Shown piece after piece: positions 44,340 through 57,812 of a DNA stretch of 64,000 bases (positions are counted from its first letter, which is position 1; the number at the start of each line of letters is the position of its first letter). The stretch spans positions 1-64,000 of the forward strand of contig JAJIRX010000884.1 of NCBI GenBank assembly GCA_023853785.1. The letters run 5' to 3'. Position numbers and translations under genes: made by a program. This DNA comes from Psilocybe azurescens. Its lineage: Eukaryota; Basidiomycota; Agaricomycetes; Agaricales; Agrocybaceae. The notes under the pieces were generated by a model. The model had not been told where the DNA came from, made no database searches, and was given only the letters and a program-made list of their open reading frames with translations.

Positions 44340-47300
44340 TTAAAGAAAACAAGAAGAGAAAAAAAACAAGAGAGAAACATAGCCCAAAAAGAGAAAAAAG
44401 ACCCAAGAAGCACACTCGTTCGTTGCTGATGACGGTGGTATTGTTGTCATCGTATTTTTTTTTTTGTTCTCAGAATCTTTCTCTAATCCACAATCCACAA
44501 TCCACACCTCACACCCACCCACCCACAGCTCACCTTCAACCCCCAAAAATCCAACCCCCCTCACGATCCTATCCATCGTCCCCATCTTCTTCTTTGCCCC
44601 GCCCGCAGGCGACATCTCCCTCTCCCTCATACTCCCAATGGTACCAGCAGTAGGCGAAAGCGGCACAGGCACATCATCGGCATCCACATATGCCTGCATC
44701 TGCTGCTTGCGCAGACTCGACCCGGATCGCATGCGGCGCAGGACGGCTTTCACCCTCCACCGCCAGTGGTGGGGGATTGGATGTCGCTGTTGTTGTTGGA
44801 GGTGCTCGAATATGCGTTATACGCGGTGGCCGTCGTAGCTGTCGCAGCCGAAGACGACGACGACGCGCCTCCTATTCCAGGCAATGAGAGCTTCGGGCGC
44901 TGCTTGCCCTTCCCAGGACTATCCACCTCCCTGTCCCTGTCCCTGTCCCTGTCCCGCTCCCTGCCCAGATCGCTCGGGCGCTTTCTCAACACCCCTCGTT
45001 CCCGCTCGACGTACTGCCCTTGCTGCTGTTGCGGCTGATGATGATGATGCGGCTTCACCAGCACGCTCGCCGACCGGGCCACACCCGCACGCCCCACACT
45101 CCCACTCCCGCTTCCACCGCCTGCAGTGGTAACGCTCTCAATAGCACCCAGCGAAGACGAAAGAATAGGCGGCGAGCCGGAGACCGGCATGCCCGCGGAG
45201 CTCGACCGCCTCGGCATGCGCATCGGAATCGGCACCGACCCCGGCGTGGGCGTGGGCGTGGATGTCGGTGTACTAGGCACCGTCGAATTGGGTGTAGGAG
45301 ACGTAGGAAGAGGAATCGCAACAGGAGGCGACGCGCCGAGCCCTTTCCCGGCAGCGATCCGTCCCTCCATCTCGAGCTCGATCTCGCTGATCTGCTTCGG
45401 CGACAGGATGGGCATCGACACGGGCTGCACCGCTTTCTTCACCATGATCGGCTTCGTCGTGGTCATCACGCTGCTATTGGCAGTCGGAGAACGCGGGGGC
45501 GAGGAGGGCACAGACGCGCCTTGTATCCTACCAGGCGGCGCAGAAGGATTCAAATTCGGCGAGGTGGCGACGATGGCGCCTAGTGGCATGGATATCGAGT
45601 GGTGTAATCTCGGCTGCTGCCCCGCTCCCGCTCCCGTAAAGGCCTCCATCCCAGAAACAGATCTCGAATGCGTTCTGTGATGCTGATACGCCTTTCTTCC
45701 TACAGATGAGGTCGATATCTGCGAGATGGCGGAAGGCGGTTCGGTCGAAGAGGACGAAGGTGCGTCTCCTCGATAGTGGTGCTGACGTTGATGTTGATAC
45801 CGCTGATCTCGACTCTCTACATCCTCATCAACAGAATAACCTTCGACGGGCGAGAACTTCATGCCAAACGATGATGCCTGCATATTCCGTAAAAAGACTT
45901 AATATTGAATAAGTGACGGAAAAGGAATAAATAAACGCACAGGAAGAGGATACCCCAACGACTCGTTCGAGCTGGGCGAAGACAGCGTCCGACTCGCAGA
46001 TCTCTCCTGATGATGTCTGATCTGCGTCGCAGTTTGTGCCTCCTCCTCCAACTGCGGCAGCGGCAGCGGCGGCGGGGTATGCAACGACGACGCCAAACTC
46101 AAGCTCTCATCTACGTGCGTCGCCCACGTCGTCAGTGCCTCCACATGCACCTGCGTCGGCACGTTCATGTACGCAGAGCCGCCATACTGATACTGCGACT
46201 GCTGCTGCTGCTGCTGTTGCTGCTGTTGATATTGGAGCTGAGAAAGATACGGGTCCGAGGGGTCGTATACGCCAGAGGGCGGCGGAGGAAGAGGTATGGT
46301 GCGCGTGACGCCACGCGGCTCCATCTTGCGCCGGCTCTCGGCGTACAGTCTGCGTTCCTCCTCTTGCGTTTTCGGGATGACGAAGGTCGCGTTCGTGCTC
46401 GTCGTCGTCGTCGCATCCTGTGGTTGTTGTGGCGGGTCCTGGAACGGATTCGAAAATATCCCACCAGCAACTCTCGTAGCAGCCTTCCTCCGTTCCGCCT
46501 CTCTAGCCGCCTCCCTCTCCTCCCTCGCCTGTTCCCTCTGCTTCTTCGCCACCGCTTCCTGCCGCGGCAGGTCCGTGACCCACGCGGCCCACTCGATCTC
46601 GCTCTCCTCTTCGCTGTCTTCCATCATCGACTCCATGCCCAGCGGCGCGCCGTCCTCATCATCTTCATCGCTCTCGGAGTTGCCGTCCGGATCGCGATCG
46701 GTGTTATCTGTGTCTCCTTCGACGCTCCCGGGCAGATACTCGTCGTCTTTGAACCCCACGACCGACTCCGACTCGGTGTCGCCTTGCGCGTCCACCCATT
46801 CTTCAGGTCCATCGTCGTCGTCGTCGTCTTCATTTGCATCGTCGTCATCGTCTTGCTCTTGATCGCGGTCATCGGTCTCGCCAGGAACATGCGCACTTTC
46901 GTCGGAAATGATCCCATCACCCGAGTACGTCGATCGTGCCGACGAAGCAGCGGCATTGGCAGCGTTCATTTCCATAGCTTTGAGAGTAGAAACATGAGAC
47001 ACCTGGCTCATCCTCCTCCCTTCCTCAGCACGCCCTCCTCCAGCTCCTTCTCCGCCCGTAGCACCATTCAACACAGATACAAAATCACCCCCTCATCATT
47101 CTCCGCCTCCTCCTCCTCCTCCCACCGTCTGTCTGTCTCCTCCGTCTCCTCCTCTCCATCAAACTGCACCTCGCCTTCTTCCTCCCAGCGCCGTCTCTCC
47201 TTCTCCTTCTCCTCCTCCTCCTGCTTCTGCCACCTCTCCTCCCTTGCCCTCCTCCGCCCCTCCATCCCCTCCCAATCCACATCCTCCTCCCACTCCCTCC

Positions 47301-50300
47301 CCCACCCATTGAGCACAAGATCCACCGCACGCCCCGCATCCCGCATCCCGTGCCTCCGCGCGCGCTTGATAAGCTCGCGGCGCCATTCTGGGTAGGGCAT
47401 CGCGAATGGGGAGGGGTCCGAGTTGGAGGTCTTGGCACGGGCTTGCGATTGTGAGCGTGATTTGGATTTCAGGTCTTGGTGGGATTTGGCGGCGTGGAAG
47501 GGGAGAGCATGCGCGGGTGTTGTGCTTGAGCTTGAGCTTGCAGTTGTCGCTGGTGTTGGTCCTCGTCGTCCGATCCAGCATTCGAGTTCGAGTTCGAGCC
47601 GTGCGCAGACGGCACCGCCGCCGTCGGGCTCTGCGGCATCGCGACAGGGAAGCGGTTTCGTTAGCATTTGCATCAGCTGCTGTTGTCGGCATTGAGCGGA
47701 CATCGCCCTTCTCCTTCTCCTTTTCCTTCGCCAACTCGGCGGCAGCGGCTTCAGCGAGAGGAGGCGGCACGAAGCTCGACGTGAGCGGCTGCGAAAGTAT
47801 CGGTGGAACACGCGCAAGATGCTGGTAAACGCTGTTTGACGTGTTGCGATGTACACAGTAGAAGTACAAGAAAAAAGGCAGAAAAAGAAAAAGAACGTCA
47901 GTATCCCGTTTTTGTATGTTGTGAATGATAGAGAAAGGAGTGAAGGAGGGAGAAGAACAGGACGAGAGTGAATGGATGAAAGAAATTTGAAAGAAAAAGA
48001 AAAGCAACGCACCAAAATCACTGCCCATATCCAACACAATCCACTCGCCGCGCTCGTCATCCCGCCTCCTTCCCTCCCTCTCTTGCTCTCTGTTCCTATC
48101 TCTCTCCCTCTCCTTATCCCTGACTCTCTCCCTATCTCTCTCTTTTTCTCTCATCTTTTCCCGTTCTATATCCCGTTCGTCCACCCACTCGCTACCACCT
48201 CTCGGCGACGCCCTCACATCCACCTCCCTCTCCCTCTCCATCTCTCTGCCTTTTCCCTTATCCAGCTTTCCTCGTCCCATCTCCTTTTCCTTTTCCTTTT
48301 CCTTGCCTTTCTCTCTTTCTTTCTGCGCCTGCTCGTGATGGTACCCAGACGACGGGTACTGATACCCGCCATACCGATACCCGCGCCTCTCCACCTTCTT
48401 CTTCCTCTCCCCTATCTTCTTCGCCTTCTCTCCACCACCACCGAGCGCGGCATCGCTCTCCTCCAGGTCCTCCAAATCGCTGAACTCCGAGTCCGCAGGC
48501 GTGTGCGCGAACACGGGCGACGAGAGGCTGAGCGACGACGAGTCCGAATTCCCTCCTCCTCCTCCACCTCCGCCTCCTCCTTCTGCGCCCGCATTGGCAT
48601 TGTTCTCGGAATTAGAATCGTCGTCGCGCGTCCGCGAGGACGCGAAAGCGAAACACCAAAGGCAGAGGCAGAGGCAGACCCCAGCACAGGCGACAGCGTC
48701 AGCTTCGGGCGCGCCGCCGCCGCGAGCGATGGCGTCTTCATAGCGTCGGTGTCGGTGTCTCGTGCGCCTCCGCCTCTGCTTCGGCTTTCTCCCCTTGCTC
48801 TTGCTCTTGGCGCTGGCGCTCCGAGAAGCTCGGCGCCCGACTCCCATTTCCACTCCCACCTGCGGCCGCAGAGGAGCGTATCGACAACAGACTGGGCTGC
48901 TGCATGCTCGCTGCCCTCGGCGAGCCCGGATAGTGATGATGGTAATCCCCCTGTGCGAGCGTCGTCGTGCTGGACAGCGCGAGCGACGAGGCTGCCGCGC
49001 TAGCGCTTCCACTCTCCACTGGGCAGGACAGAGATCGAAAGCGCATCTTCAGCTTTCACCTTCCCGCTCTTCTTCTTGCCCAGCTTCCAGCTCAACCCGC
49101 CGCCGCCGGTCGCAGCACTGGGCGCATCATCCTCATCCGCTGTCTCCTCCCTCCCCTTCCCGCGGTTCTTCTCCTTCTCCTTCTCTCTGCTCCTTTTCTC
49201 CCTCTCTCGCAGCTCCTTCATCTCCTTCTCCAGCGCCTTCTCCCGTGCCTTCCTCTCCTTCTCCTCCCTCTTGCGCTCCTCCTTCTCCTTCTTCGTCAGC
49301 AAGAGCGTGCTCGTAGCGTCGTCCGGCTCGCTGGCGTAGCGGTCTCTGTCTTTGTTGCTCCCGCCGCCGAAGAGCCCGACGATGCCGAATGACTTCGGCG
49401 CGGCTGAGATATCGGCACCAGCAGCGGAGGTAGCAGCCGCGCTCGGGAACGCACCCGGCCCATATCCCCCGGAGTATATCGCGACGGTCGTCGTGCTGCT
49501 CCCCACAGACGGCAAAATACCACTGTTATTGCTATTGAAGGTTGAAGATGAAGTAGCGGCTGCACCAAGCGACTGCGAGCTGAGCTTATTCGGGCCCAAG
49601 CTGATCGACGGAAGACTGCTCTTCCTCGGGGCGACGGATTGCAGGAGCGAGTTCCCCGTCTGGCTTTGCGTGTGCGCGTGCTGTTGGTGATTCTTATTGC
49701 TGCTGCTGCTGCCATCCACCGGCGCAAGCTCGTGGTGCGCAGCGGCATTGGAAGCGGAAGACGTCCAGCCGGCGGGCAGCGGGACGGGAATAGGCACCTG
49801 CACAGGCGGCGGCGGCGGGAGCGGCGGGTCGCCCGCAAGCGTCGGGCCCGTGCTCGTGTACTTCCCACTAACGGTCGACGACGAAGCCGCAGCGTTCGCG
49901 AGCCGCTGCTGCTGCGCCTCCCACGAGCGCGCGCTCTTGAACCTTGCACACACGATCTTCATGCCCGCCGCCTCGGCCTCCTCGCGCGACTGCGGTATGT
50001 ACGTCTTCTCGTTGTAGCGCCGCGAGCGTGTGGGCGAGTGTGAGTGCGCGCGCGAGCGCTCGCCGGAGCGGCCGTCGCGCTCGCGGTGGCGGTGCGTGTG
50101 GCCGCGCTGCTGCTGCTGCTGCTGCTCGTGCTCTCTCCTCCGGCTGTGGGCTTCGCCGTGGTCCCTCCTGCTTCCTCCCCTATCCCTATCCCTGTCCCTT
50201 TCCTTATCACCCTCATACCCCTTATCCTTGTGCTTATCCTTCTTCTTCCCCACGAAATCCCAATATCGTCCCACCGACTCAAATACTCCATCTCCCGCCG

Positions 50301-53083
50301 CTCAGCCGCCTCGATCTCCCGCTTGCGCGCCCTCTCCTCCCGCTCCCTCAAATCCGCCTCCGCGCGCCTCCTATCAGCGTCCGGGCCGCGCAAGGCGATC
50401 TGGCCGTGCGACGAGGGAGGCTGTCACTGTGCGGGTGGAGCGGTGGTCGCGCGCGGTGGCGGTGCTCGTGCTACTCCGCGGCAGGGACGAGCTCCGTCTT
50501 GTGCCGTGCCCATGCCCGCGTCCGTGTCCGTGGTGCGAGCGATCCCGGTCCGAGTCACCGCCGCCGCCCGGTCTCCTTGGCCGTGCCGCAGCACCCGAGC
50601 GCGAGCCATACTGCGTCGTGTTCACCAAATGGCTCGCGTCGCGCAGCGAAAGGAGCGACGACAGCGGCAGACTGTGCGTAGGCGTCGCGTCCTCGTCCTG
50701 TACCAAAACAAAGTAGCATCAACAAATAAAATAATTTTTTTAAAAAAGAAAAAAGAATAGAACGCACATTTCTCGATTTACAAAGGTTGATCATCCCATC
50801 TCGATAACCACCCAGCGCTCCCTCCACTCCAGCTTATTCTTCTGCCTCAGGTGCTGGTGATGGTGCCCATGGTGCCTCCCACTCCCACTCCCCCACCAGC
50901 ACCCGCACCCGCGCCCGCGCCATCCGGGAACAGCCCCGTATCGCGCTCCCTTACAAGCACCGCCATCCCGCCGCCCATCGTGCCCTGCGGGTTCGGCATC
51001 CCCGACACCCCGCCGACACCGAGCGCCGGCACCTCCTGCCTGCTACACGACGCGCAGCGCGCACCCAGCCCTCCCAGTACGGCTCCGCGTACGCCGCGGG
51101 GTCGTGCCGCGGCAGGCTCGTCAGCGTCAGCCGCGTGCTCGTGAACGCCTCGCGCCCGTGCCCGTGCCCTGGCCCCAGTCCTCCTCCTTGGCCGGCCGCT
51201 GCCTCTTTAGTGCCGCCACCGCTCGTGCTCCCCTCCGCGCCCCCGCCCCCGCGCCAGCGACGTACCCCGGATCCAAAAGCAGCTTGGGCAGTACGACCGT
51301 CATCGCGAACGACACCGGCGCGCGCGTCACATGCAGCTCCACGAGCTCGTCCGGCCGCAGGTCGTACCACGACACGAGAAAGTCCTCCTCGAGGACCTGG
51401 CCCGTCGCGAAGCGGATGAGCGTGTAGTTCTGCGTGTGGATCTCCTGCTGCTGCTGCTGTTGCTGCTGCTGCGGGTGCGGGTGGTGCAGGATGAGCTGGT
51501 CCTGCGCTTTGGATGATGCTGGACCAGCGGCGGATGCGGCGTTGGCGTTGGCGAACGACCCAATGTCGGCAGAAACAGACGTCGTGCCCGTGCCCGTCGA
51601 CGCAGACGCAGCATGCGACGCCGGCGTCCCTCCGCCGCCTCCTCCTCCCGTGATCTTCGCCAACGGATTGAACCTGCCCTTCCTCTTCCCCACGCTCTTC
51701 CCGCTCGCATTCGGCGCCCCGCTCCCAACCGCAACAGCAGGCGCAGAGGCAGGCGCAGGTGCAGGCCCGATCCGCCCACCCCCACAGGCGGTCCTTGCGC
51801 CTCTTCCTCTCCATCTCCCAGCCCATACTCCCCGCCATCCACATCCACATCCTCCTCCTCGTCCTCCTCATCCCACTCATCGTCCTCCTCATACCCGTCC
51901 TCCCTGCCCTCTCCCCCTCCCCCCTCCGCGCCCGCACCCCCATCGCCATCGCCGCCCCCATCCGCATCCGCCTCCGCTCCAACCCCACCCGCACTCTCAT
52001 CGCTCATCACCCCCGCGCTGCGCTTCCTTCTCACTCTGCTGACCTCCCCGGGCGTCGCAAACAGGATTGGACTGACAGGCCGCTCGCGCTCGTCGGGCGC
52101 GAACGTGATCGGGCTCGGCGCGCGCCCTGGGCCTCCTTCTCCATCATACGCGTACTCGTCGCCCCAGCCCCACGTCCCCGCCCCGCCGCCCGCGTCCCAT
52201 CCCGCGCCTCCCTCCTCCTCCTCCTCCTCCTCCTGTTCGTTTCCCCGCGTTCCCTGCTCCTCCTGCTCCACCACCGCCTGGAAGATCCACCCGTCTGTTA
52301 GAATGCGCGTGGGCATGCGGGTGGGCGTGGGCACCGAGGTGGCGCGGGTCGAACGGCAGGTTGAAGCACTTGGCCAGGATGACCTGCTTCACGTGCTTGA
52401 TCTTCCACGCGGGGTCGACGTGCGTGAGCAGCCATTGGTCGTACGGGACTGCGGGGTGTTATTGTACCGTCATTGTGATGAGAGTTGGAGGTTGGAGTTG
52501 GAGGTTGGAGATCAAGTTGGAGATGGAATGGAAGTCGGAGATGGAGGATGGAGGATGGAAGTCGGAGATGCAGATGGACGTTGGGATAGTCAGGTGACCA
52601 AGTCAGACGCGCCGCCCATCCATATCCATATCCATATGTAAGCCGAGTTGAAAGAGCGGGATTTGTTCACATTTTGAAGTCCAAGTCCAAGGCGAACGAA
52701 GATCCAAGTTGAGAAGACGCGGAGCGAGAAGACGAGAAGTAGTGCCAGGCCAAGACCGTCGAGTCGAGGAGTAGAAGCAGGAGCAGGAAGGGAGCAGGCG
52801 GAGGCGAAGGGAGCAAGGGGACAAAAAAAAGAAAAAAAGAGAAGAAGCTTGTCAGTATCGGGGTCGGTATGAATAGGAAGAGGTATAGGAAATAAGCGAA
52901 TAAGGGATAAGATGAGAGATGTAAAAGATTTAGACGCAGATACGAGAAGAGAGGAAGACCAGACTCTGCAGTCATCCACGGAAAAGAAACGAAAGGAAGT
53001 GCGAAAAAGCAAGCAAACTCACCGAACCGACACCCAAGCCTGATCTGCCTCCGCTGGTGCTGTCTCCTCGCACTGTTCTCCAT
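44340..53083 (-). CDS. Large PH-domain protein with long disordered regions; several apparent frameshifts
   Basis: Exon 1 is 53083-53033 (MENSARRQHQRRQIRLGCRFG) and exon 2 is 52448-52335 (PYDQWLLTHVDPAWKIKHVK). A 40-nt intron (52334-52295) leads to DGWIFQAVVEQE and the block PITFAPDERERPVSPILF. Next come FNPLAKITGG, YTLIRFATGQVLEEDFLVSW, a EPYWEGWV segment (about 51085), and a PH-like domain: LEWRERWVVI..DGMINLCKSRN, an intron 50767-50698, DEDATPTHSLPLSSLLSLR. The rest is disordered: KD/ER-rich, Ser-rich, poly-Asp (EWAAWVTDLPRQEAV inside) and Pro-rich, with an intron near 45900. PH domains bind phosphoinositides or protein partners, so a membrane-associated scaffold is plausible. Apparent single-base shifts lie near 51780, 51165, 50803, 50288, 49010 and 44750. 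The C-terminal 400 nt and the 584-nt first intron are uncertain, and more than one gene is possible. Confidence 0.6.
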
Positions 53084-56000
53084 GATATCATGTATTTACG
53101 TATCCTTCTCCCGTCTCTTCACTCTCTCGTTTTCGTCCTGGTGTCGTGTTAATGTTAAGCGCCTCCTCTGAGAGCTTACAACCTGTATCTATACCTGCAG
53201 ACGACGAAGACGAAGCACGCACAAGCCGATTCAGACCCGACACACGCAAGCACAATAGAGCACTCACTTGAAGAAGGGGAAGGAAGCACGTTCGCTGTCA
53301 ATGGCGCTAGATGCTAGATGCTGGACGCTGGACGCTGGATGTCCAGAGTGCCGGGTTGATAATAATGTTGATGGGGCGATGGCGATGGCTGATTCAGATG
53401 TCGATTGCGAATGAATGATATGATGTGTGTGATTCACGTCGTCGGCGGTGTTAGCACTGCTGCTGTGTATGATGTGGTCGACGACGTATGTGTGGTGTAT
53501 CGAGAGCTGCAGCTGCTTGTTCCTCGAAACGAAATACCCCAAGCTCGAGTCGGGTTCTGGCTGTATACGTATGGCAAACTGGGAAAGGGAAAGGACGAAA
53601 CGTGATTGAGAAAATCACAGAATCACAACAGAAAAAGCGCATCATCGCACCTTCCTTGCTATCTCTATCCCTATCCTATCTCCCCAGAGCGCAGCGGGTA
53701 CCAAAAACGGTTGCAGATCCAGAGCACACCTCTAGAGGGTAACAGGCTCCGAAGAAAGCAGAGGGCCCGCCGACGTGGTTGGGAAAAAGTTGGAGAAAGG
53801 GACACCGCACCGACAGCGACAGGCAAAACAGAAACAAGGCACACACGCACACCCCATAAATCCATCAAATCAAATCAATCAAAAACGTGAGCGTTACATA
53901 ACATCTTTCATATATGTAACGGCACGTGGGTGCTCCTCCGTAGACCATACATAACCCTGGGCGGTTGGATCCGCTGAATGATAATTGATATGTATGGACT
54001 GTTATAACTTGTAACAATTACAACTGTACAAGGTACTATAATAATATCCCCCTCACGCAATAGCAACGCAATGGCTAGAATTTTCTGTCGCCGTCGTACT
54101 CTCCAGAGTCCAGAGTCCAGAATCCCAACCAGCACGATACATACTTAATTCTCTGCACCCCTCGCCGTTCGACACCGTCTTAAACCTTAACATTACATGC
54201 CAACTCTAAATAAACCTAATCAAACCTCTCAATATCAACTCACATATTGCTCATATAGAATACGTTGTCATAGAAAGAAATTAATGACTCGAGTCTCGAG
54301 TCTCGGCCCCCACTCCCAGGGCAACCGCAGGGTCGACCGCCCTATAGTATTAGTATGAACCCATGTATTATGCCGTCAGACTCCCAGCCACTCATTCAGA
54401 GTCATTATATCCTCGGATGCGAGAACCGCCGTCCCCTACGCGACGAGCATAATACGCATACCATACCCAACAACGCGGGTTTTGTTAATTGACTTCTTCC
54501 TTACCACAGATTCAATAGAGATGTATGTATTGGGCTTACACGTGTGCGGGGCTTCCTATGGTCTGATCTGAACAAGAGTTCAATGCAGGGAGGGCGGACT
54601 TCGATAAATGGACAGATCCATCGGCCACCATATGTAGTATGGTTCAAGTAACCAGCCAATGGAATGAACAAGTTTCCACCGGAGGCATTGCGTCTGCAGC
54701 ACTGCCCTCAGTTTCTGGAAATACACTCGGCCATTCATGAGAGCGAATTGGAATGTATGTGATACCCAAAGAACATCGCTGTCAAGCTAGAGTACATCTC
54801 TCCTGTTCAATGAGCTAAGCTCAAGGACCCCGAGCTTTGACAGAAGAGGCAACTCCTCTCTCGCACCACAAGTGAAGCGATAAGCTGGTATGCAAAAGAA
54901 GCTTCAGACCTCCTCTTCTATCTTATATCCTTCGAACATATTCACTCCGCACCTATGCATGCACGCCATAAATCAGTCAGTTCTCTATTCAAACCATGTC
55001 CTCGGATGCGCGAACCGCCCTCCCCTACTCGATAAGCATATCACTATCACATCCAGCAATACGGACTGTGTTAATTAACTTCTCACCCACCACAGATTCG
55101 CTACAGATACATCGAGTTCATCCACATGTGAATAGTCTTCCTGTCCTGCATTCTGAATGAGATGCAGGGTGGGGTCGGACTTTCGCTGGAAAGATTCATC
55201 GGCCATAAGCATAAGATTCCATCAACCAGCCAATAGAATGACTGAGTTGCCTTTATAGTAGCTATCCTTGGACATCTGGTTCTTCACCTCTAAAACTTAG
55301 AAGTACAGTAGAATACGACACATTCACATCCCTCTGCGCTTTCTACATAGATCACACCAGATGCACACGGGATCAACCGGACTTGTATCTCGCCAACGAG
55401 CACCTGTATTTAATTCGGACTGAACGACTCGGCGCTGGATCCACCTGAATCGTCTCTCGCCACGGAAGTGAAGATGTGCGGCACATACAAGACGATCGTC
55501 AGTCCTCCTCTTCTCCTTGCTTTACATTCTGCGAATGCATCGACTACTCCCCGCGTGGGCCTGCTTCCCTGTCCCTGAAATACGGTAATAGGAAGCAGGT
55601 GTATGCGGAATCCTGGCGGGGCTCGGAGTCGGGCTTCTCTAGAGAGATCCATCGGTCGTATGTGTATCTCTATGCCAGTGGTGTAGCATCATTCACTGAC
55701 AGAAGCACGAATTAATATTGCACGGGTGACGGTACCGCGTTCGTGTTCTGTCTCCGTCTTCTCTGGTGAATTGAATCTACGGTATTGAGTACGGCATAAG
55801 TATACATACATACAGGACTCCGGATTAACGAGAACATACAAGGCTGCTCATTATTCACGAGGGTAGATGTACGAGACTTGGGCTACCTGTTTGTCGTGTC
55901 AAACCATAAGATAGTTTGCGTCCATGATATTCGAGGGAGGAGAAAGGAGAATGCTTGAGCGCACACATAACCCTCTAAGATCCCAACTACGAGCACGTAT

Positions 56001-57812
56001 CACAGAGCGCGTTCGGATTAGACTGAGCGGAGTCGTCTCGTCCATTTCCTCCCCACCCGAATATCATACTATATAAATAAAGGCCATTGGTGTAATGGAC
56101 CACGTTCACACAGTGAGGACTCAGGAGCATGTCAGAATTATGCATCCTAGATTGTAGATTAACGTAGGCGGATATCTGGTAGAAGTTTATCGATCCACGG
56201 AACCAAGGCTCTTCATCTTTCCATAAAAATCTTCGTCATCAGTCTCGCTCTCTCATATTCTCATACTTATCTAGATACATATCTGCCTCAAAGTTTGAGT
56301 ATCGCCATGGACGCGCGCACACAGCCCACGCAGACACTCTCAATCTCAGTTAAAAACCGCGTCTATCGCAACACTCTTCTGCTTCGAACGAGAAATCCGA
56401 GCCTATCTATGAGCTACATCGACAGGAGACGCGCCTCTCAGAAATCAACAATTGATCTTCCGGCACCATCCTATCTCTGGAAAGACATGCTGGTGGGAAA
56501 AAGAGCAATTACAATGGCGCCTGCGCGCCTTTGAATAGTATCTTAGAGGTAAAGAGGCGGCTACATAGAAAAAATCGCATGAAATCGCATGAAATAAACA
56601 CCATAGGCGCAAGAATGAGAGGGAACTATTGAATTAAGAATATTTGCGCCTTGTGTTCAGCTGGGCTACCTCATCTGAGGTGCTCACTCATTGTAGTACG
56701 AAACATTTCAATTGCATGACCATGTCGATTGGACTCGTTCACTGCATTTGCCCCGACCAATGAGCGGCCTGGCGCTGAACCTTAGTGGGACACCAAGACA
56801 GTCAGGGTCGAGATCTATTCGCCTGAGCGCTAACCGTTCGGTAGCGACAGTTTTAACCCTGCTCCACAAGAACGCCAAAGAAGATGAGAAAGTGCTCCGC
56901 AAGACCGTCGATGGCAAAGCTGGGGCACTCTAAACGTCCTTCGAACATGAAGAAGCCTCACCCAGGTTGATTAAAAGAATTAATACTCAGTCAATTTGTT
57001 CCACATGAATTATCGGGTTGGACAATGCTCCAGGTATACCATGATGTGTCCCTCATGGTACCATTGAAAAAAATTAATGAGAATGTTCTAAAGCATCTCA
57101 AAGTCCTCAAAATCAACTTCTTTCCCAACTCGACGCGTCTTCAAGATGAAAGCCGGCTATTCCTCGAATAAATAATAAGTTAATTCCCCATTTCACCTAT
57201 GCCCGGCGGGCGAAAGGCGGACATCATCGCATCGCACAGATACTTTATTCCGACTCTTTGCGCAGTGCATCTCGTTAACAAAGTACCGTATGTACGAGAA
57301 ATGAACATGCGCTGCGAACGCGATCCAAAGCCTCGTTCGTCTGAACACGTTCAGTCATCTGACATAGATCTTGACACACGCACTGGTTTGACAGGTCTTC
57401 GAGCTTCGAGGGTTCTTTCGGCGCCTATGCTTATCAAATGCCAAGCATCCAAATTGTCTAGATCCACACAACCTCGGCAAAGGCCACACGCGCCCTCCCA
57501 AAGAAAGCCCGAACATAATAAATCAGAACAGATCCCTGCACGCCGCACTCGCTGATTAGGTGGTTTGTGCATCCATGCATCTGGGTCCGCACATTATCCC
57601 AAGAAATACGCAGACAATGCGATCCATGTGACTTTCCTCCTGCTCTTCTACGGGCAAGAGCAGCAGGCGAATAGGATGGTGGGCGAAAAGTCACCCGGGT
57701 TTCCCAGACCGTCTAAAAATAAAGGTCAAATAGCAAGCTGCTTCTTCGCTATTCCCCAAAAGCAAGGAACGCTCGGAATTCTTACACTAAAAATCTCCCT
57801 TAGATCGTCGCA
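53084..57812. other. Intergenic; direct repeat 54409-54675 / 54998-55250
   Basis: Two diverged direct copies share CCTCGGATGCG.GAACCGCC, TTGTTAATTxACTTCT and CACAGATTC. Their ends read CATCGGCCA followed by AACCAGCCAAT.GAATGA. Short frames on both strands do not form a gene model. The 5' flank and probable promoter of the PH gene lie at about 53084-53300. Confidence 0.4.

Noticed and set aside
46010..47395. 461-codon plus-strand ORF rich in Arg/Leu
   Set aside because: It is the antisense shadow of the acidic and Ser/Gln-rich coding sequence of the PH-domain gene; composition mirrors the other strand and no domain is seen.
50030..52641. Several plus-strand Pro/Ser/Arg-rich ORFs of 180-342 codons
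   Set aside because: These are antisense shadows of GC-rich minus-strand coding sequence.
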